Assembly: GCF_024733555.1 (NCBI RefSeq)
Contig: NZ_JANIOF010000001.1
Coordinates: forward strand, 971,225 to 1,035,224
DNA from: Paenibacillus sp. SC116
Lineage (GTDB): Bacteria; Bacillota; Bacilli; Paenibacillales; Paenibacillaceae
Direction: 5' to 3'
Length of the DNA stretch: 64,000 bases
Position numbers and translations under genes: made by a program. The notes beneath the pieces are model-generated. The model ran no database searches, was not told where the DNA came from, and was given only the letters and a program-made list of their open reading frames with translations. Shown in pieces: positions 27,492-35,933 of the stretch; the first letter of the stretch is position 1; each line of letters begins with the position of its first letter.

Positions 27492-27506
27492 TCGTAATTA
27501 TTACTC
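27492..27506. promoter_or_regulatory. Zur-box-like palindrome before the permease pair
   Basis: TCGTAATTATTACTC matches 13 of 15 positions of the Bacillus Zur box TCGTAATNATTACGA. A TAATAT -10 candidate begins at 27508, so the site would overlap the promoter spacer. This predicts derepression under zinc limitation. Confidence 0.6.
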
Positions 27507-27538
27507 TTAATATCTTCTCGAAAAGGAGGCCATATCGG

Positions 27539-28594
27539 TTGATATCATCCACAAAGCAAAATGATAGCCCTGCCGCCCATCCTTCTCATACCTTGCCACA
27601 ACTACCGCTACTACTCCCATTTCTACTATTGCTCACTCTAGCAGGTGTACTGGCTGCACAGCCGCTCGCAGCAAATACCGAACTTTGGCGCACATTTACA
27701 ACCGTGTTCGTCAGCATTTTACTTGAAGCAATGCCATTTCTTCTATTGGGTATCATTATATCCTCACTCGTCCATGTATTTATCGCTCCAGACTTCTTTC
27801 GTAACATTGCTGTCAAGTGGCCACGGCCACTACTTATTATATTCGCCGCACTAGGCGGTATCCTGCTCCCAATCTGTGAATGCGGAATGATTCCTGTCGT
27901 ACGAAAATTTATGCAAAAAGGCCTTCCTCCCGCAGCTGCCGTAACTTATATGTGCGCAGCACCAATCCTGAATCCGATTGTATACGCTTCAACAGCCACT
28001 GCATTTCCAAGTGCCCCCTGGATGGCCGTCGGACGTATGGCTGTAGCTTTTTTCGTCGTCCTAACAATAGGATGGATCGTATCCCTGATCGTACGCCGCA
28101 GTCATTCTTTTTTGCTCTTACAAATAGATTCATATAGAGAGACAAGCACTCATCATACTGGGAATCAACCTTTCCTCCCACTCTCTATCAAATTAAGACA
28201 CGCAACTGAGCATATGGGCAAAGAGTGGATGGAGACTACTGTCTATTTAACGTTCGGCGCATGTATAACAGCCTTGTTTCAGACCTCATTTCCACGCAGC
28301 TTACTTGTTGATGCACCATGGATGAATCCCGCTCTAGAACACGTTGGGCTAATAACCCTTGCTTATTTGCTATCACTCTGTTCTACGTCAGACGCCTTTA
28401 TCGCTGCTTCGTTTACAAGCGTGCTTGCACCAGCTTCCTTACTAACTTTTCTTGTGTTTGGTCCCATGATGGATCTAAAAACAACACTCATGATGATGAC
28501 CGTGTTTCGGAAACGCTTTATTTTATTGCTCGCGTTCGTATTGCTCATCTTTGTACCGTTGTTTGCAACTTTGTTTATCTCCATCGTTTTGTAG
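27539..28594 (+). CDS. Permease of the COG0701/DUF318 family (YcgR-like)
   Basis: A 351-residue membrane protein with about eight helices. The family motif PICECGMIPVVRKF occurs near residue 105, with AAPILNPIVY following, as in YcgR/ArsP-like permeases. Start is TTG at 27539, nine bases from AAAGGAGG. It is paired with the TIGR03943 gene downstream, the usual YcgR-YcgQ arrangement. The transported substrate is unproven; the Zur-like box and the CobW GTPase nearby suggest zinc or another metal. Confidence 0.82.
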   Translation: MISSTKQNDSPAAHPSHTLPQLPLLLPFLLLLTLAGVLAAQPLAANTELWRTFTTVFVSILLEAMPFLLLGIIISSLVHVFIAPDFFRNIAVKWPRPLLIIFAALGGILLPICECGMIPVVRKFMQKGLPPAAAVTYMCAAPILNPIVYASTATAFPSAPWMAVGRMAVAFFVVLTIGWIVSLIVRRSHSFLLLQIDSYRETSTHHTGNQPFLPLSIKLRHATEHMGKEWMETTVYLTFGACITALFQTSFPRSLLVDAPWMNPALEHVGLITLAYLLSLCSTSDAFIAASFTSVLAPASLLTFLVFGPMMDLKTTLMMMTVFRKRFILLLAFVLLIFVPLFATLFISIVL

Positions 28595-28668
28595 CGCACT
28601 GAAATGTTATTAACCAATGTATAAACCTTTTTGGAATTTTAATTAGGAACATAAAGGAGTGACAACGA

Positions 28669-29628
28669 TTGAATGAGGATCGCACTTCACGGACAGATGA
28701 GCGCATGATGAGGCTGTTTTGTGCATGTTTGTTACTTGGATGGAGTCTTATGATCGTATACATGACAAGACAACAACTCATGCCGCTGTATGTAGCACCG
28801 AGGATGGAATGGCTCGTAAAAGGCTCAGCACTCGTCTGCTACATCCTTGGCATTTTTCAAGTATATATGGCTGTCGTTCCAACCAAACATAACGATCCAA
28901 CTGCCTGTAATTGCGCATCTATAGAAACAAAGCATAATCGCGGATTTGCAAGCTCCTTGTCCTCTTGTTCAGCTGCAATTACGCTGTTGCTGCCTTTCAT
29001 CTTGACCGTTGTTTGGCCGCCAATGCCACTGTCTAGCCAGACTGCTGCTCTTAAAGGTGTTCAATTCACACCATCTACCTCACTTAAGCAATGGACTTCT
29101 GGCCCTACCTCATCGCTTCCAGCGTCGGAGGAGAACACAACACCTTCGGATCAAACATCCGAGTCACCGCCATCAAGCTCTAAAGTTCCTATATTTGAAG
29201 CGGATGAATTCACGCAAATGTATGCAGATTTAGCTAAACAGTTATACAACAAAGATGTAATTGTTGTCACTGAAGAAAAATATATGGAAATTATTTTGAC
29301 GTTAGATTTATATAAAGAGCAATTCGCAGGCAAGCGTATCCGAATACCTGGATTCGTATATCAAGACAAAGAAATGGAAAAAGGAAGATTTGCTATCGCC
29401 CGCTTCTCCATGCAATGCTGTACCGCTGATGCGTCACCATTCGGCATATTATCTGTCAACAACACGAAACAAACGATCAAAGCGGATAATTGGGTGGAGG
29501 GAGAAGGCGTGCTCACGATAGCGAAGCATGAAAATAATCAAGTTATGCTGCTAAATGTTGATTCACTTCGTTCGATACCAGCCAAAGAAGATCCTTACGT
29601 TTATCCAGATTTCAATTTTGGTTCGTAA
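28669..29628 (+). CDS. TIGR03943 family protein (YcgQ-like)
   Basis: A 319-residue protein. Two to three hydrophobic segments near the N-terminus (about 17-35, 45-65 and 100-120) are followed by a Ser/Thr/Pro linker and a soluble C-terminal domain with RIPGFVYQDKEMEKGRFAIARF and CCTADA. This is the layout of YcgQ, the partner of YcgR permease. Start is TTG at 28669, nine bases after AAAGGAG. Probably cotranscribed with the permease 74 bases upstream. Confidence 0.8.
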   Translation: MNEDRTSRTDERMMRLFCACLLLGWSLMIVYMTRQQLMPLYVAPRMEWLVKGSALVCYILGIFQVYMAVVPTKHNDPTACNCASIETKHNRGFASSLSSCSAAITLLLPFILTVVWPPMPLSSQTAALKGVQFTPSTSLKQWTSGPTSSLPASEENTTPSDQTSESPPSSSKVPIFEADEFTQMYADLAKQLYNKDVIVVTEEKYMEIILTLDLYKEQFAGKRIRIPGFVYQDKEMEKGRFAIARFSMQCCTADASPFGILSVNNTKQTIKADNWVEGEGVLTIAKHENNQVMLLNVDSLRSIPAKEDPYVYPDFNFGS

Positions 29629-29636
29629 ATTAATTG

Positions 29637-29681
29637 AAAAAGGGTGCTCCCGTCAACCTAGACGAGATCGCACCCTTTTCT
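29637..29681. terminator. Bidirectional terminator between ycgQ-like and cobW-like genes
   Basis: An 11-base stem (29637-29647 with 29670-29680) with A-rich and T-rich flanks, so it can act on both converging transcripts. Confidence 0.85.
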
Positions 29682-29689
29682 ATTGCCGT

Positions 29690-30772
29690 CTATAATCGAA
29701 GCATCTCCTGCAGCTCAACATACAATTGTTCAGCATCCATCTGCTCACCGATTAAGACGATGACATCGTCGATATCTCCTTGCGGTCTGATAGGGATAAA
29801 CTCTGTCTGCCTATACGCAAATTGAAACATGTACCGCTTCGTGGTATCACTAAACGTTACAATTCCTTTAGCCCGATAGACATGCTGCGGCAGTCCCTTC
29901 AGCCATTGTTCAAATGTATGACTGTCAACAGCAGATGGCAGTGCACGTGTCCAAACGGTTACATGCGCATGTGAAGATTGATGATGCGTATGTGCTTCAC
30001 AACCAACATCGTGACCATTATCTTCTTGGCAGGAACAAGGTTGAGGAGTCGCAACAGTCTGTTCTGATTGGTCAGAAATGTTACGCAACTCATCACTCAA
30101 CGCCATGCTGCGCTGCCACAACTCGGGCTTCACTTGTGCTTGTTCTGCATAAACAATCGTCGCTTCCTTGTTCCATTGCTTTAATTGCTGCTCTACTCGC
30201 TGAATATCATGTTCTTGTACGAGATCGCATTTGTTCACAATTAGCAAATTCGCAGCCCGAATCTGCTCTTGCAGCAAATGCATCATCTTGCGGCTTGGTT
30301 TGCTAACCGAAGCAGCATCGTCTATCCAATGTGACAGTTGCAGTACATCTACCAATGTCACAATATGTGTCAGTTGAACTGGAGCGTAGAGAGAAACATC
30401 CGTTAACGCATCTACTAGCTCCATAGGCTCCGCAATGCCTGTACATTCCACGTAAACCACATCAGGCTGATGCTCCTGAACAAGCTCCAGCAACTTCATG
30501 CCAAAGTCGCCGCGAATTGAGCAGCATATGCAGCCACCAAGCAACTCTTCCATGTTTACTTCCTCGGGAAGCAGTTGTCCATCCAAATTCACATCCCCGG
30601 CTTCATTCATAATGACCGCAGGTTTCATCCCTTGCTGCAAACATTGCTGTGTCCACTGCTGCAGAAGCGTCGTCTTGCCGCTTCCTAAAAATCCAGCCAA
30701 AATAACAACCGGTATATCATGACGCTCACTAGAGGAAGTCATTAAGTCCATTATTGAATGATTATGTGTCAT
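29690..30772 (-). CDS. CobW/COG0523 family GTPase, probable metallochaperone
   Basis: A 360-residue G3E GTPase with Walker A GFLGSGKTTLLQQW, the metal-binding CxCC motif in GGCICCS, and the NKCD guanine motif. A His/Cys-rich stretch near residues 245-270 (CSCQEDNGHDVGC, HTHHQSSHAH) precedes the CobW C-terminal domain. The family includes YciC/ZagA-like zinc-limitation GTPases that deliver metal to client enzymes. The start ATG at 30772 overlaps the stop of the MFS gene by four bases (ATGA), so translation is coupled. It converges on the Zur-boxed permease pair. Confidence 0.85.
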   Translation of the reverse strand: MTHNHSIMDLMTSSSERHDIPVVILAGFLGSGKTTLLQQWTQQCLQQGMKPAVIMNEAGDVNLDGQLLPEEVNMEELLGGCICCSIRGDFGMKLLELVQEHQPDVVYVECTGIAEPMELVDALTDVSLYAPVQLTHIVTLVDVLQLSHWIDDAASVSKPSRKMMHLLQEQIRAANLLIVNKCDLVQEHDIQRVEQQLKQWNKEATIVYAEQAQVKPELWQRSMALSDELRNISDQSEQTVATPQPCSCQEDNGHDVGCEAHTHHQSSHAHVTVWTRALPSAVDSHTFEQWLKGLPQHVYRAKGIVTFSDTTKRYMFQFAYRQTEFIPIRPQGDIDDVIVLIGEQMDAEQLYVELQEMLRL

Positions 30773-32196
30773 ATAACTCTCTCTTTCTCTATTGCAGTCT
30801 TCAACTTATAGTTGTGCCGCTGTCCACCGTTCATCATGGGCGGTGATGAAGGAATTTGTCTCCAATTGTTACGTAATAGCCACCATATCGGAACTAACAT
30901 CAGTATAAATACAATAGAAACCCAAAAAGCTGCTTGAATGCGGTTTACCGTCACTACAGTTCCTTCAACGGAAGTATACCCCAACATGACAATTGCGGAA
31001 TAAATAGCTATGGAACAAGCACTTAACAGTTGTTTCAGCCAACTGGACAGGGCAGATCCTTGAGCAACATTTTCATTTGCCAGACACACCATATTCATAT
31101 GATTGCCCGGCGTCGTTACGAAGCTTATACCAACGCTGCGAATGAACATCGCACCGATAATCGAAACTACCGAGGCAGAACCATCCATGTAAGCTAATAA
31201 TATTGATCCACAGAGCATCAGCAAAAATCCTGTGAACAGGAGCCTCAATGGCCCTACCACATCATACAATCTCCCTACTATTGGTGCAAGCAAGACCATC
31301 ACGAATGAGGGGAACAACATAATCCATCCGCTCTCTGCCGCATTCCGTCCTTGTACATCCATCAAATAGAACGGCATCAAGTATGTGCCTGCATATAGCG
31401 CTAGCGTTACGACTCCATTCCATAACATCGTAAGCATCCATAGCCGATACTTGAATAATGGCCAATGAAGTAAAGGTCGCTTATCCACTGCACTAATATG
31501 TACAAGCCGTACTAACATTCCTCCTCCTGCCACAGCAACCATACCATAAATCCATCCTCCCCCAAACCAATGATGTATTTGGCTTAAACCAATGATTACA
31601 CATGCGCTTCCCGTGCCAGCCAGAACGAATTGTCGCAATGGGAAAGGAGCATGAGAGATGGTTACAGACGGTCGTGAGATCTGGCTAAGGCAACATAGCA
31701 TAAAAACACTGAGCAATCCCGAGAACATAAATAAACTTGACCAACCAAACTGTACGTACAACCATCCACTTATAACAGGCCCAACAGCAGGGCCCAGCAT
31801 TGCCGCCATTGACCACCAGCCCATAGCTAATGCTCTTTTTTCCTCTGAGATATATTGATAGATCATTGAAACCGTTAACGGCGTAATCACGCCCGCACAT
31901 AGTCCCGACACAATACGGATGACCACAATGGATCCCCAATCCGTTAACATACTGCCAATTGCTGAAGCAATCGCAGATAGAGTGGTTGCAATCACCAGTA
32001 CTCCGCGTATTCCCCACCGTTCTATTGCGTAGCCAGACAACGTCATCGATACTCCGGCAGCTGCCATAAATCCAATTAAGGACCACTGAGCATGATCGAC
32101 GGTTAAGCCCCAATGGGCCTTCCAGATCGGAATCATGATCGTATATCCGCTTATCCCATACATCGACATGAACACGCCCAGTAGAGAACATAACAA
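30769..32196 (-). CDS. MFS multidrug-type transporter
   Basis: A protein of at least 475 residues with about 12-14 hydrophobic helices, including the motif A-like segment GYAIERWGIRGVL and motif C-like GPAVGPVISGW. It resembles drug:H+ antiporters. The conventional start is TTG at 32196, but this codon has no Shine-Dalgarno and starts inside the first helix. AAAAGGGG at 32239-32246 instead serves ATA at 32229 (nine bases), which would give a normal hydrophilic N-terminus. Coupled to the CobW gene by a four-base overlap. Divergent from a PadR regulator that may control it. Confidence 0.82.
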   Translation of the reverse strand: MLCSLLGVFMSMYGISGYTIMIPIWKAHWGLTVDHAQWSLIGFMAAAGVSMTLSGYAIERWGIRGVLVIATTLSAIASAIGSMLTDWGSIVVIRIVSGLCAGVITPLTVSMIYQYISEEKRALAMGWWSMAAMLGPAVGPVISGWLYVQFGWSSLFMFSGLLSVFMLCCLSQISRPSVTISHAPFPLRQFVLAGTGSACVIIGLSQIHHWFGGGWIYGMVAVAGGGMLVRLVHISAVDKRPLLHWPLFKYRLWMLTMLWNGVVTLALYAGTYLMPFYLMDVQGRNAAESGWIMLFPSFVMVLLAPIVGRLYDVVGPLRLLFTGFLLMLCGSILLAYMDGSASVVSIIGAMFIRSVGISFVTTPGNHMNMVCLANENVAQGSALSSWLKQLLSACSIAIYSAIVMLGYTSVEGTVVTVNRIQAAFWVSIVFILMLVPIWWLLRNNWRQIPSSPPMMNGGQRHNYKLKTAIEKERVI

Positions 32197-32278
32197 AAGA
32201 GAAATTTCTAATATTTTTCTGTTATGTATAAAAATCCGCCCCTTTTCAACTTAATCTCTACTTTTATGATTAAAATAC

Positions 32279-32306
32279 TTGCCTATTAGATTTTTTTTCT
32301 TATAAT
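32279..32306 (+). promoter_or_regulatory. Sigma-A promoter of the padR-like gene
   Basis: TTGCCT (32279-32284), a 16-base spacer and TATAAT (32301-32306) on the plus strand, about 90 bases before the start codon of the PadR-like gene. Confidence 0.65.
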
Positions 32307-32394
32307 GTAGTTGTTCCCATCTCGCACGGCACGTTCAGTGAGGTACATGTATGGATGAACGATATCAACTTCGAATTAGGAAGGAGTTCCTGAT

Positions 32395-32934
32395 ATGTTA
32401 AATACGTTATCCTATGGTTTGTTGGGCTTGTTAGCCAAAGAGCCGTGTTCTGGGTATGATTTAATGCTACGTATTCAACCATTCTGGCAAGCGAAACATA
32501 GTCAAATCTATCCATTGCTCGCCAAGCTGGAACGTGAGAACTACGTACAATATGAACGCATTGAGCAAAGAGACAAGCCTGATAAGAAAGTGTACACGAT
32601 AACCGATTTGGGACGTGAAGCTGTTATGGAGTGGCTTGGCGAACCGCCAGCCGAAACCGCTTTCCGTGACGAACTAAGCCTAAAAGCCAATTGCATCTGG
32701 ATGACTGACCGCAATACAGCAGCCCCTCTATTCCTCGCTCGCATGAAGCAGCTAGAGACCAAGATTGCCTATTACGAAAAGTTATTGACTCGCATCCCTG
32801 AAGAAGAGCGTCATATTCGTTCCAAACATTTTGGAGATTATATTTTGTTGAATCGTGCGATTTCTCTCGCAGAAGGTCAAATCGAGTGGTGTAAATGGGT
32901 TATTCAAATGCTTGAGGACGGACAAGAAGTGTAA
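32395..32934 (+). CDS. PadR family transcriptional regulator
   Basis: A 179-residue regulator. The winged helix spans about residues 1-80 (GLLAKEPCSGYDLM, IYPLLAKLERENYV, YTITDLGREAV), followed by the helical C-terminal dimerisation domain of PadR/Vir-type proteins. ATG at 32395 follows GGAAGGAG. Divergent from the MFS exporter, as PadR-like repressors of efflux genes often are, so that exporter is the likely target. Confidence 0.9.
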   Translation: MLNTLSYGLLGLLAKEPCSGYDLMLRIQPFWQAKHSQIYPLLAKLERENYVQYERIEQRDKPDKKVYTITDLGREAVMEWLGEPPAETAFRDELSLKANCIWMTDRNTAAPLFLARMKQLETKIAYYEKLLTRIPEEERHIRSKHFGDYILLNRAISLAEGQIEWCKWVIQMLEDGQEV

Positions 32935-32960
32935 ACAAGCGAATAGCTGAAGTAAGATAC

Positions 32961-32997
32961 AACCGCAGATTATCCCACCGGACGCTGCGGTTGTTAT
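32961..32997 (+). terminator. Terminator after the padR-like gene
   Basis: AACCGCAG (32961-32968) pairs with CTGCGGTT (32985-32992), followed by GTTATTATT on the plus strand. It may also stop the convergent DUF309 transcript. Confidence 0.7.
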
Positions 32998-33536
32998 TAT
33001 TGCTGTCTTTGTTGCATCGCAGCGTGTCGAGCTGCAATAACTTCAGAACGATCTCTAAGACTGTGTCGATGAATGAGTTCTTCACTCCAGATAGGAGGTT
33101 CCAACTTCCATTCGAGCGATTCGCTGAGGCACTGTACTTTACACTGCTTCAAAAGACGTTCATCTGAGATAGGTAGATTCATCACTTCAAAAACTTCGGT
33201 ATGATCCGATAGTTTACTTTGCTCAGCAGCTTTCTTAACTTTCTCGACGCGTTGATCAATTTGCAACAATAGCCTTTCCTTATCCAAGCCGATGGAACTC
33301 CAATTTAAATCTTTGGCATCACTTTGAACGAGAGTCAGCATTTTAAGAGCCCCTCTGCTATTTCCTCTTCGCTCATGGTATAGGCCAACGGCTATTCTTA
33401 CGAGTGCTAGCCATAATGTTCGTTTATCAGCAGCTGTCTCGGCCTTCCACATTTCTTCCATAATTTCATGGCACTCGAACCAATCACGTGTAACGTGAAA
33501 CTCTATTAAATAACGAACATAATTGTGATTATACAT
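32997..33536 (-). CDS. DUF309 domain protein
   Basis: A 179-residue protein whose N-terminal part has FHVTRDWFECHEIMEEMWK and LVRIAVGLYHERRGN, the signature of DUF309. The family is a small helical domain of unknown function, here with a C-terminal extension of about 80 residues. ATG at 33536 gives the conserved N-terminus; only AGGAAG some ten bases upstream serves as Shine-Dalgarno. Convergent with the PadR-like gene. Confidence 0.8.
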   Translation of the reverse strand: MYNHNYVRYLIEFHVTRDWFECHEIMEEMWKAETAADKRTLWLALVRIAVGLYHERRGNSRGALKMLTLVQSDAKDLNWSSIGLDKERLLLQIDQRVEKVKKAAEQSKLSDHTEVFEVMNLPISDERLLKQCKVQCLSESLEWKLEPPIWSEELIHRHSLRDRSEVIAARHAAMQQRQQ

Positions 33537-33694
33537 GCGGCACCAGCTTCCTACAGAGCATTATTTCTACCTATATTCAACTTCCATGATTATTGTAACA
33601 ATTACTTATGTTTTTTGAAACCTTTCGTGACTTCATCCGTAAACAATCAATAGGGAAAATAAAATTATATTATTCATCTTTCGAGGAGGCAATT

Positions 33695-34132
33695 ATGCGT
33701 AAATTAATGGTAGCTTTCATGGCTATTACACTTCTATTCGCCGTAACGGCACCTGGCATCGTTGACGCTAAGAAACGTGGTGGCGGTTTCAGCTCTGGGG
33801 TTAAGAAATATAACCCAGCGCCTACGAAGAACGATTCTGGCGTATCTTCTACGAACAAAGCAAATCAGCCAACCAACAAAGCAACAACGACAACTCCACC
33901 TAAGACATCTAAGCCTAGCTTTGGCGGCAGCTTCCTTAAAGGGATGATGATCGGTGGACTCGCAGGGATGTTGTTCGGTGGATTGTTCGGTGACTTGGGA
34001 ATGTTGGGTAACATTCTAGGTCTTATGGTCAACGTATTTGCAATCGTGCTTCTATTCATGGTTGCATCCATCATATTCCGCAAGTGGCGCGACCAGCGTA
34101 AAGCTCGTTCTTCACACGGAGGATACAACTAA
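33695..34132 (+). CDS. Small exported/membrane protein with Gly-rich helix
   Basis: A 145-residue protein with a cleavable signal (MRKLMVAFMAITLLFAVTAP, site likely after DA in IVDAKK), a Lys/Gly/Thr/Pro-rich linker, a Gly-rich segment MIGGLAGMLFGGLFGD and a hydrophobic helix near residues 110-128, then a basic tail. The layout resembles the N-terminal part of bacterial Tim44-domain proteins but that domain is absent. ATG at 33695 lies five bases from GAGGAGG. Its stop overlaps the start of the YxcD-like gene by one base, so the two are coupled. Confidence 0.75.
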   Translation: MRKLMVAFMAITLLFAVTAPGIVDAKKRGGGFSSGVKKYNPAPTKNDSGVSSTNKANQPTNKATTTTPPKTSKPSFGGSFLKGMMIGGLAGMLFGGLFGDLGMLGNILGLMVNVFAIVLLFMVASIIFRKWRDQRKARSSHGGYN

Positions 34133-34425
34133 TGACACTACGATTGTCTATGGACGAACTTGTTAATGCAGTGTGTCTCAATATGGCAATGCGCCGACAA
34201 GTTCAACCTTCAGATGTCGAGGTAGAATTATGCTGGGATGAAGAATACGGCTTTACCGCTCAAGTATGGATTCAAGGACGGCAGCAATATTTAGTAGAAA
34301 TGAATCTACTAGAAGCAATTGAGCAGTATGCGCATCAGCATTACGGTCATCGCGTATTTCGTTCTGACATTCAGCTAAATGTCAATGATGAAGAGATGTG
34401 GGCTGACGTTAACGTCTCCGCTTAA
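34132..34425 (+). CDS. YxcD-like DUF2653 protein
   Basis: A 97-residue protein with LVNAVCLNMAMRRQVQPSDVEVELCWDEEYGF split here as the conserved N-terminal DUF2653 pattern (residues about 10-42), followed by a helix LLEAIEQYAHQHYG. Function unknown. Starts at the A of the upstream TAA stop (TAATG), so its translation depends on the preceding gene. A strong terminator follows. Confidence 0.8.
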   Translation: MTLRLSMDELVNAVCLNMAMRRQVQPSDVEVELCWDEEYGFTAQVWIQGRQQYLVEMNLLEAIEQYAHQHYGHRVFRSDIQLNVNDEEMWADVNVSA

Positions 34426-34458
34426 TTATCACTACAACAACTGCATTTTATGAATCAC

Positions 34459-34505
34459 AAAGCGGCTTTCTACGATGTTACCATCGATAGAAAGCCGCTT
34501 TTTTC
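34459..34505 (+). terminator. Terminator after the YxcD-like gene
   Basis: A long hairpin, AAAGCGGCTTTCTA with its partner around 34487-34500, followed by six T on the plus strand. Confidence 0.92.
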
Positions 34506-34673
34506 ATTGCTGTTTTATGGCAAGAATGACGTAAAATCCGCTTCTATTAAATATTTTTAATCAAAAACGGTAATTTTGTTACAACATTGTCTTCTCTTTT
34601 TAAGGTTGGTTTAATGTTGACTGTTTATTATAAAGTCATAGGTAACATATACGTTGTAATGGAGGTACATTCT

Positions 34674-34913
34674 ATGTTGAAGAAAACCGTATATATTGAA
34701 TTTCAAGATCGCCAAATCCCAGTGTTTTGCACAACTATTTCACATAAGAACACATTCTCTCTACTTAAAGATGCATTGAATCGTAAGCTATTCACAGGCA
34801 AACGTGCCATTAAGAAATGTCTTGATTCACTTATCAGTATTGAGATTGTTGGCTCAGAAGCTATCTTACACTCCAAGTGGGAAAATGACACACTTGCTTT
34901 ATCTTTGTACTAA
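34674..34913 (+). CDS. Small basic protein, unrecognised
   Basis: A 79-residue protein starting MLKKTVYIEFQDRQIPVFC, Lys-rich and without membrane segment. ATG at 34674 follows GGAGG by about eight bases, supporting a real gene. The open frame upstream is not used. I recognise no family. It is preceded by a terminator and an AT-rich stretch likely to hold its promoter. Confidence 0.6.
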   Translation: MLKKTVYIEFQDRQIPVFCTTISHKNTFSLLKDALNRKLFTGKRAIKKCLDSLISIEIVGSEAILHSKWENDTLALSLY

Positions 34914-34973
34914 GTAGAACTAATCAGTATTTAACTAACGGCCCCGACTAATGAGTCTGTCACACTCTGAAGC

Positions 34974-35897
34974 TCACTTTCCATTGAGTGCAACGACACG
35001 GAGTGGTTTGCCCGGCAACAGCGTAATAACCGAGATTGTTTCGCTATCTATGTTCCACCAAGCGATGTACGGGTCTTTATTTACGCCTGACAGAAGAATG
35101 TAATTGTTAACCCAACTATGAATACGAATAGAAGAATGGCGCATTGCTCCTTCAAGAGTGATGCGCTTTCTTATTTGACCGTCTACCATCCCTCGTATCT
35201 CAAGCGCACTATCATCTGCACAGTGGATGAGCAATTGCTCAGGATAATCTCGTGAAGTTACGATTTGATCAGGCCCTTCCCCAGTATGAATGAGTCGAGA
35301 AGGAACGTGCAGTGAATTTAAGTTCCACATACGCAATGAATTTTCCATCGCACTGCATGCATACAGTAATCTATTATCAACACTTATACCTGTGTCTGCC
35401 ACTAATGCTCCAGCTGGAATCGTATGTGTGATCTCTCCAGTTGCAATATCTAATATTTTCATCGTCGACGATGTATGGCTCGTAAATAGTATCCTTCTTC
35501 CATCTCGTAGCGAGCACATTTGATGAGGTATAAAGCCGATACCAAATGGTCCGCTGACATGTACCTTTTTTTCTCTTAAAGCAATTAAACGTAATTGTTG
35601 TGAGGATGCTACCATTCCTGCAAAGCAACTTTCCTCAGATTGTGTTGTAAATGGTATAATGCTATCAAAGGGATAGCTCTCGTCTGCTGACACATATCGT
35701 TCAACCTGTTTAGTTGAAAGTAATAATTGTATCCACTGCCTCCCACCCTGCTCCATTAGCGTTAACGTATTTCCTCGGTCCTCTCTTACTAAACCAATTA
35801 GTCTGCCTTGCTTCCATTCCCAGCGCCAAACTTGTTTTAAGTTCTCGTCTAAGAGAACAACAACATTAGGCTCGCATAATACAGCGAATTGAGCCAT
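34974..35897 (-). CDS. Beta-propeller-like protein of unknown function
   Basis: A 307-residue protein of repeated beta segments such as MKILDIATGEITHTI and LLYACSAMENSLRMWNL, which look like WD40/YVTN propeller blades. No signal peptide or membrane helix is seen. ATG at 35897 lies six bases after AGGTG; upstream in-frame codons lack a site. It follows the DUF1796 gene by about 36 bases on the same strand, so the two are probably an operon. Confidence 0.65.
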   Translation of the reverse strand: MAQFAVLCEPNVVVLLDENLKQVWRWEWKQGRLIGLVREDRGNTLTLMEQGGRQWIQLLLSTKQVERYVSADESYPFDSIIPFTTQSEESCFAGMVASSQQLRLIALREKKVHVSGPFGIGFIPHQMCSLRDGRRILFTSHTSSTMKILDIATGEITHTIPAGALVADTGISVDNRLLYACSAMENSLRMWNLNSLHVPSRLIHTGEGPDQIVTSRDYPEQLLIHCADDSALEIRGMVDGQIRKRITLEGAMRHSSIRIHSWVNNYILLSGVNKDPYIAWWNIDSETISVITLLPGKPLRVVALNGK

Positions 35898-35933
35898 ACG
35901 AATCACCTGTATCATCAAAGTAGCTGTGCACGA

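Noticed and set aside
31685-32191. 168-residue frame inside the MFS gene
   Set aside because: It is a shifted frame of the transporter on the same strand; the main frame is intact and codes for helices throughout.
32333-32360. Inverted repeat GTTCA/TGAAC before padR as operator
   Set aside because: The outer arms and the inner ACATGT core do not share the same centre, so the symmetry is unconvincing.
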